This document shows positions 60,543 to 64,000 of a stretch of 64,000 nucleotides of DNA, one piece after another. Within the stretch, counting starts at the first letter, position 1. Each line of letters opens with the position of its first letter. Under the pieces are notes generated by a model that saw nothing but the letters and a program-made list of their open reading frames with translations, made no database searches and was not told the origin of the DNA. Source of the DNA: Chloroflexota bacterium (GTDB lineage: Bacteria; Chloroflexota; Anaerolineae; UBA4142); assembly GCA_016219275.1 (NCBI GenBank), contig JACRBM010000066.1:24035-88034 (forward strand). Direction: 5' to 3'. The position numbers and the translations under genes were made by a program.

Positions 60543-61874
60543 CTACAAAATAAATTCGCTCGCGGCAACGACTTTCAAATTCTCCTGCGCGATGTCCGTA
60601 CTTTGCCCCGTACTGATTGCCTCGCGCAACGCGTCGAGCGGGAACAGGTTTGCGTGGCGCACGATGGCGGCAGTCGCCATCAATGCGAGCGATTTTTTCG
60701 TTGGGTGAGCGCGCGAAAAATCAAACGCGATTTTCCGTGCGCGCGTTTCGATACGCTCTGTGAGTTCTGGGACGACGTAAACCGTTTGCGATTCGTCCAT
60801 CGCGCGGAGTTGGCGCGGGACCTGGGCTAGTCCTTCGGGGGTGAGCACTGCGAGAATGTCTGGCTTGGCGATGCCCATAAACAGAATTTCCTCGCGACTC
60901 AGGATCACTTCGGACACGGAATAGCCGGTCATCACAGTCACGGGGTAATCGTCGCGTTGTGTCGCCCACAAGCCCGCGTACATCCCGCCAAGTGCGAGCG
61001 CGGACGCGGTGGATTTCACCTTGCCGCCCGCCGCGCCGGCGAGGACGATGCGCGTTGTCTTAGTGAGCGCACTGTCGAACTTTATCTCGATAGATTGGGG
61101 CTGGGTAATTGGCAATTGGTTATTGGCAAATTGTTCGTGATACGCGCGCGCAAGTTCCGGCGCGTCCAGGCGTTGCAAAATGCCAGACGCCAGACCCAGG
61201 TTTTGTATCGTTTGCAGTAACGCGCCTTTCGAGAAATCGTTGTTCGGGACGTAGTGCGCGGTGCACAGTTCCCAGATGTCGAGAAGCGCGAACCCAGGTG
61301 TCTCGATTGCGTCTGCGATGTGGTCAGGCAAATCCTTGTCGAACGCGGCGCCGCGATAGACGAATGACGCGCCATTGACCGCGACCGTTTTGCAAATATC
61401 GAGTGGACGTTCGAGGTTGCCGAAACGCGTAGATGATGTCGTCGCGCCGTGTGGCGTCGTGACCGAATGTTGTCCGCCCGTCATGCCGAAAATTAGATTG
61501 TTGAACACGAGCACCGTGATTCCAATGTTGCGGCGCGCCGCGTTGAGCAAATGATGTCCGCCGATACCGATTCCGCCATCGCCCATCAACACGATGACGC
61601 GTAAATCGGGATTGACCAGTTTGATGCCAGTCGCGTAGGTCACTGCGCGACCATGCAAACCGTGAAACGCGTTTACATCGAAATACTGATCGCTCATGCC
61701 AACGCAACCGATGTCGGTGACGAGTACGACCTTGTGCGGATCGAGTTGTAGTTTGACTAGTGCGGTGTTGAGATGCTCGAGCGTCAATGTGTGACCACAA
61801 CCCGGGCAAAACGGATACGGTCGGTCGGGGAAACGATAGGTGCTGATTCCTGGGATCATCGAATCCTCACTCAT
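60543..61874 (-). CDS. 2-oxoacid:ferredoxin oxidoreductase, beta-gamma fusion (443 aa)
   Basis: The N-terminal two-thirds is the TPP-binding beta subunit: YPFCPGCGHTL (residues 18-28), the TPP motif GDGGIGIGGHHLLNAARRN. From about residue 265 a gamma-subunit domain follows (TTRIVLAGAAGGKVKSTASALALGGMYAGLWATQRDDYPVTV, then SEVILSREEI). It overlaps the alpha gene by 4 nt. The complex oxidises a 2-oxoacid with CoA and ferredoxin; the exact substrate is undecided. Confidence 0.88.
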   Translation of the reverse strand: MSEDSMIPGISTYRFPDRPYPFCPGCGHTLTLEHLNTALVKLQLDPHKVVLVTDIGCVGMSDQYFDVNAFHGLHGRAVTYATGIKLVNPDLRVIVLMGDGGIGIGGHHLLNAARRNIGITVLVFNNLIFGMTGGQHSVTTPHGATTSSTRFGNLERPLDICKTVAVNGASFVYRGAAFDKDLPDHIADAIETPGFALLDIWELCTAHYVPNNDFSKGALLQTIQNLGLASGILQRLDAPELARAYHEQFANNQLPITQPQSIEIKFDSALTKTTRIVLAGAAGGKVKSTASALALGGMYAGLWATQRDDYPVTVMTGYSVSEVILSREEILFMGIAKPDILAVLTPEGLAQVPRQLRAMDESQTVYVVPELTERIETRARKIAFDFSRAHPTKKSLALMATAAIVRHANLFPLDALREAISTGQSTDIAQENLKVVAASEFIL

Positions 61875-63004
61875 TCGCGAATCAATGCTGTAATTTCTTC
61901 CGGCTCGATCAATTCACCGTCCACGCGATTCACACCGATGACATCGGGACGTGGATCGAGCGCATACGCGACGCGTTCGATTTCGAGACGATACTGTCCA
62001 AAATTCAACTCGGGGACAATGACGCGTGAGACGCCGCGCATCGCATCGCAGAGTGATTTTTCCGGCGTGAGCCAGAGCGATTGAATGGTGAGCGTCGAGA
62101 CGCGTTTGCCGGTAGAGCGCGCGTCGCGCGCGGCTTGCCACATCGAACGTGCGGTGATGCCGTAACTGACGATCAATGTGGTCGCGCCATCCTGCATGTC
62201 GCGCGTGACGAATTCGAGTTCGTCGCGGTGCGTTACGATTTTTTGGTATAGATGTCGGCTTGTCCGATTCACATTCGACGGTTTCTTGGTCAGCATCCCG
62301 GTTTCATCGTGCATCGAAGTGGTAAAGCGTGTGAGGTGTGCGCCGCCAATCGGGGAGAATGCCGGTATGTCTGCGAGTTTCCTGGTATAGTACGACACGA
62401 ACTCGCCGTGGTTCGGCGCGAGGGCGCGCTCGACGCGCGCGATATGTTCGAAGGTGTTAGTGTCAACGCTCTGTTGCGCGCTCATCATTTCCTTGTCCGT
62501 CGCGATAAATACCGGTGTGCGGAATTTTTCCGCGAGATTGAACGCGTGCTGGGTCAGCGAGTAGCATTCGGCGATGCTACTGGGACACAGCGCGATGATC
62601 GGGAAGCCGCCACTCGTACACCACCTTAAGAATTGGACGTCGCCTTGCGCGACCGTGGTCGCGCCGCCGGTCGCGGGACCGAGGCGTTGCACCGCGACGA
62701 TTACAAGCGGCACTTCGCCCATGATCGCCATGCCGATGTTTTCGGAGTAGAGACTGATCCCAGGTCCGCTTGTCGCGGTCATGGCTTTCGCACCGGTCAT
62801 CGCCGCGCCGATGCACATGCCGATGCTTGCGATTTCATCTTCGCCTTGAATACCGATGCCGCCCAGGTTCGGCAAATCGCGCAACATTCTCAAGAGCAGC
62901 GGTGTTGCCGGCGTGATGGGGTACCCGGCGAAAAAATTGCAACCCGCGGCGCGCGCGCCGCGCGTGATGGCTTCGGCTCCATCCAGCAATTCACGCATAC
63001 GCAA
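61871..63004 (-). CDS. 2-oxoacid:ferredoxin oxidoreductase, alpha subunit (377 aa)
   Basis: KorA/PorA-like: AITRGARAAGCNFFAGYPITPATPLLLRML at the start, FQGEDEIASIGMCIGAAMTGAKAMTATSGPGISLYSENIGMA, and a C-terminal transketolase-like domain (TLIVSYGITARSMWQAARDARSTGKRVSTLTIQSLWLTPEKSL). No gamma domain is fused here; that domain is in the beta protein. No ferredoxin-type subunit lies in the window. Confidence 0.9.
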   Translation of the reverse strand: MRMRELLDGAEAITRGARAAGCNFFAGYPITPATPLLLRMLRDLPNLGGIGIQGEDEIASIGMCIGAAMTGAKAMTATSGPGISLYSENIGMAIMGEVPLVIVAVQRLGPATGGATTVAQGDVQFLRWCTSGGFPIIALCPSSIAECYSLTQHAFNLAEKFRTPVFIATDKEMMSAQQSVDTNTFEHIARVERALAPNHGEFVSYYTRKLADIPAFSPIGGAHLTRFTTSMHDETGMLTKKPSNVNRTSRHLYQKIVTHRDELEFVTRDMQDGATTLIVSYGITARSMWQAARDARSTGKRVSTLTIQSLWLTPEKSLCDAMRGVSRVIVPELNFGQYRLEIERVAYALDPRPDVIGVNRVDGELIEPEEITALIRE

Positions 63005-63058
63005 ATCCTTTCCGGGTTCATTTTATCCTGGAACGATCTTGCGCGCAAAAAATTTAAG

Positions 63059-63086
63059 TTGACAAGAAATCGAATACCGCTATAAT
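63059..63086 (+). promoter_or_regulatory. rRNA leader promoter P1
   Basis: TTGACA (63059-63064), 16-nt spacer, TATAAT (63081-63086), both perfect consensus boxes. Confidence 0.8.
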
Positions 63087-63130
63087 GTTCGTGCGTTAGA
63101 AGTTAAAAATCTGCGGTGCGGAGGAATAAA

Positions 63131-63216
63131 AGAGACAAACTCAACGGCATAGATCGTCAAATGTGTTGACGACTCTCTTTTTGTCTCCGCCGACTAACCA
63201 GTCGGCGATTTTGTTC
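63131..63216 (+). other. structured rRNA leader between the two promoters
   Basis: GAGACAAA (63131-63138) pairs with TTTGTCTC (63180-63187), and GCCGACT/AGTCGGC (63189-63195 with 63200-63206) forms a short hairpin followed by GATTTTG. These may act in antitermination, processing or premature termination. Confidence 0.45.
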
Positions 63217-63231
63217 TCTCAGGGGCACGAT

Positions 63232-63260
63232 TTGACACGCTTGTGAAAGTGTGGTATAAA
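63232..63260 (+). promoter_or_regulatory. rRNA leader promoter P2
   Basis: TTGACA (63232-63237), 17-nt spacer, TATAAA (63255-63260), about 128 nt before the 16S 5' end. Confidence 0.75.
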
Positions 63261-63387
63261 AGCGCCCGTTCGCCGATGAGGACTTTAACAACTGAAGAGT
63301 GATAGGAAAGAAGTGCGTTCGGAGATACATCGTTTCGATGTGTCCCAACAATGAATCGAAGATGCTTGGATAACTCACAAGTTGGAA

Positions 63388-64000
<613 letters not shown>

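Overview
The window reads as chromosomal DNA of an uncultured Chloroflexota bacterium, probably of the Anaerolineae or a close relative. Grounds are the very large MalT/BTAD-type regulator, the dispersed palindromes and TGTCCTGAGCGAAG-type repeat typical of such genomes, the proline/threonine-rich lipoproteins, the DUF4395-thioredoxin pair, a T-box-controlled alanyl-tRNA synthetase, and the first ~610 nt of a 16S rRNA gene at the right edge. The phylum call is inference from gene content, not from a tree.

Left third (about 3.6-28.5 kb): accessory DNA. It begins with a Cas2-like small protein, a large serine recombinase, an excisionase-like HTH protein and a stand-alone resolvase domain that lacks its catalytic serine. 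It ends with a second large serine recombinase whose reading frame runs antisense through a tRNA-Asp gene. Two similar intergenic units (6.5-6.7 kb and 25.7-26.0 kb) sit beside these recombinases. Each has a near-consensus sigma70 promoter, a mismatch-bearing stem-loop with a 7-nt loop, a second hairpin and an intrinsic terminator. The stems differ in sequence but keep the same mismatch pattern, so they look like two members of one structured RNA family. Between them lie integron-like cassettes with attC-like sites (one carrying a PD-(D/E)XK nuclease-like gene), a recent IS66-family insertion with a perfect 8-bp target duplication, and a cupin gene split by a 118-bp MITE whose removal restores the frame. 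There is also a plus-strand run of metabolic genes (nucleotidase, quinone reductase, GNAT, MBL hydrolase, AlkZ-like glycosylase). A minus-strand run of small enzymes follows (DUF1801, PCD-VOC fusion, hydrolase, DinB, S51 peptidase, VOC proteins, DHFR-like), mixed with gene remnants. A 3' copy of the AlkZ-like gene marks the far side of that run.

Middle (28.4-42 kb): core functions. These are lipB, an ABC ATPase, a lipoprotein, a DUF4395-thioredoxin pair behind a leader with two hairpin terminators, an MFS carrier with glk, a HEAT-repeat protein, alr, tilS, a TIGR00300/LOR-SDH protein, and a secreted TolB propeller fused to an M15-type metallopeptidase domain.

42-52.7 kb: a cytochrome c maturation island with ccmE, ccmF, a CcmI-like zinc-ribbon protein, a secreted anchor protein, ccmA, ccmB, a small protein, ccmC, a ccmD-like gene, a TlpA/CcmG-like lipoprotein, a glutaredoxin-like protein and ccdA. 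CcmE carries a Cys-x-x-x-Tyr haem-binding motif and no ccmH is present, which matches the System I* variant. The genes overlap or nearly touch, so they should be made and act together in haem export, haem chaperoning and apocytochrome thiol reduction.

52.7-64 kb: alaS (short form) with its T-box leader, a transglutaminase-like gene, a MerR/GyrI regulator, an operon of threonine dehydratase with a lipoprotein, two secreted or membrane hypotheticals, a two-gene 2-oxoacid:ferredoxin oxidoreductase operon, and an rRNA leader with two promoters reading into 16S.
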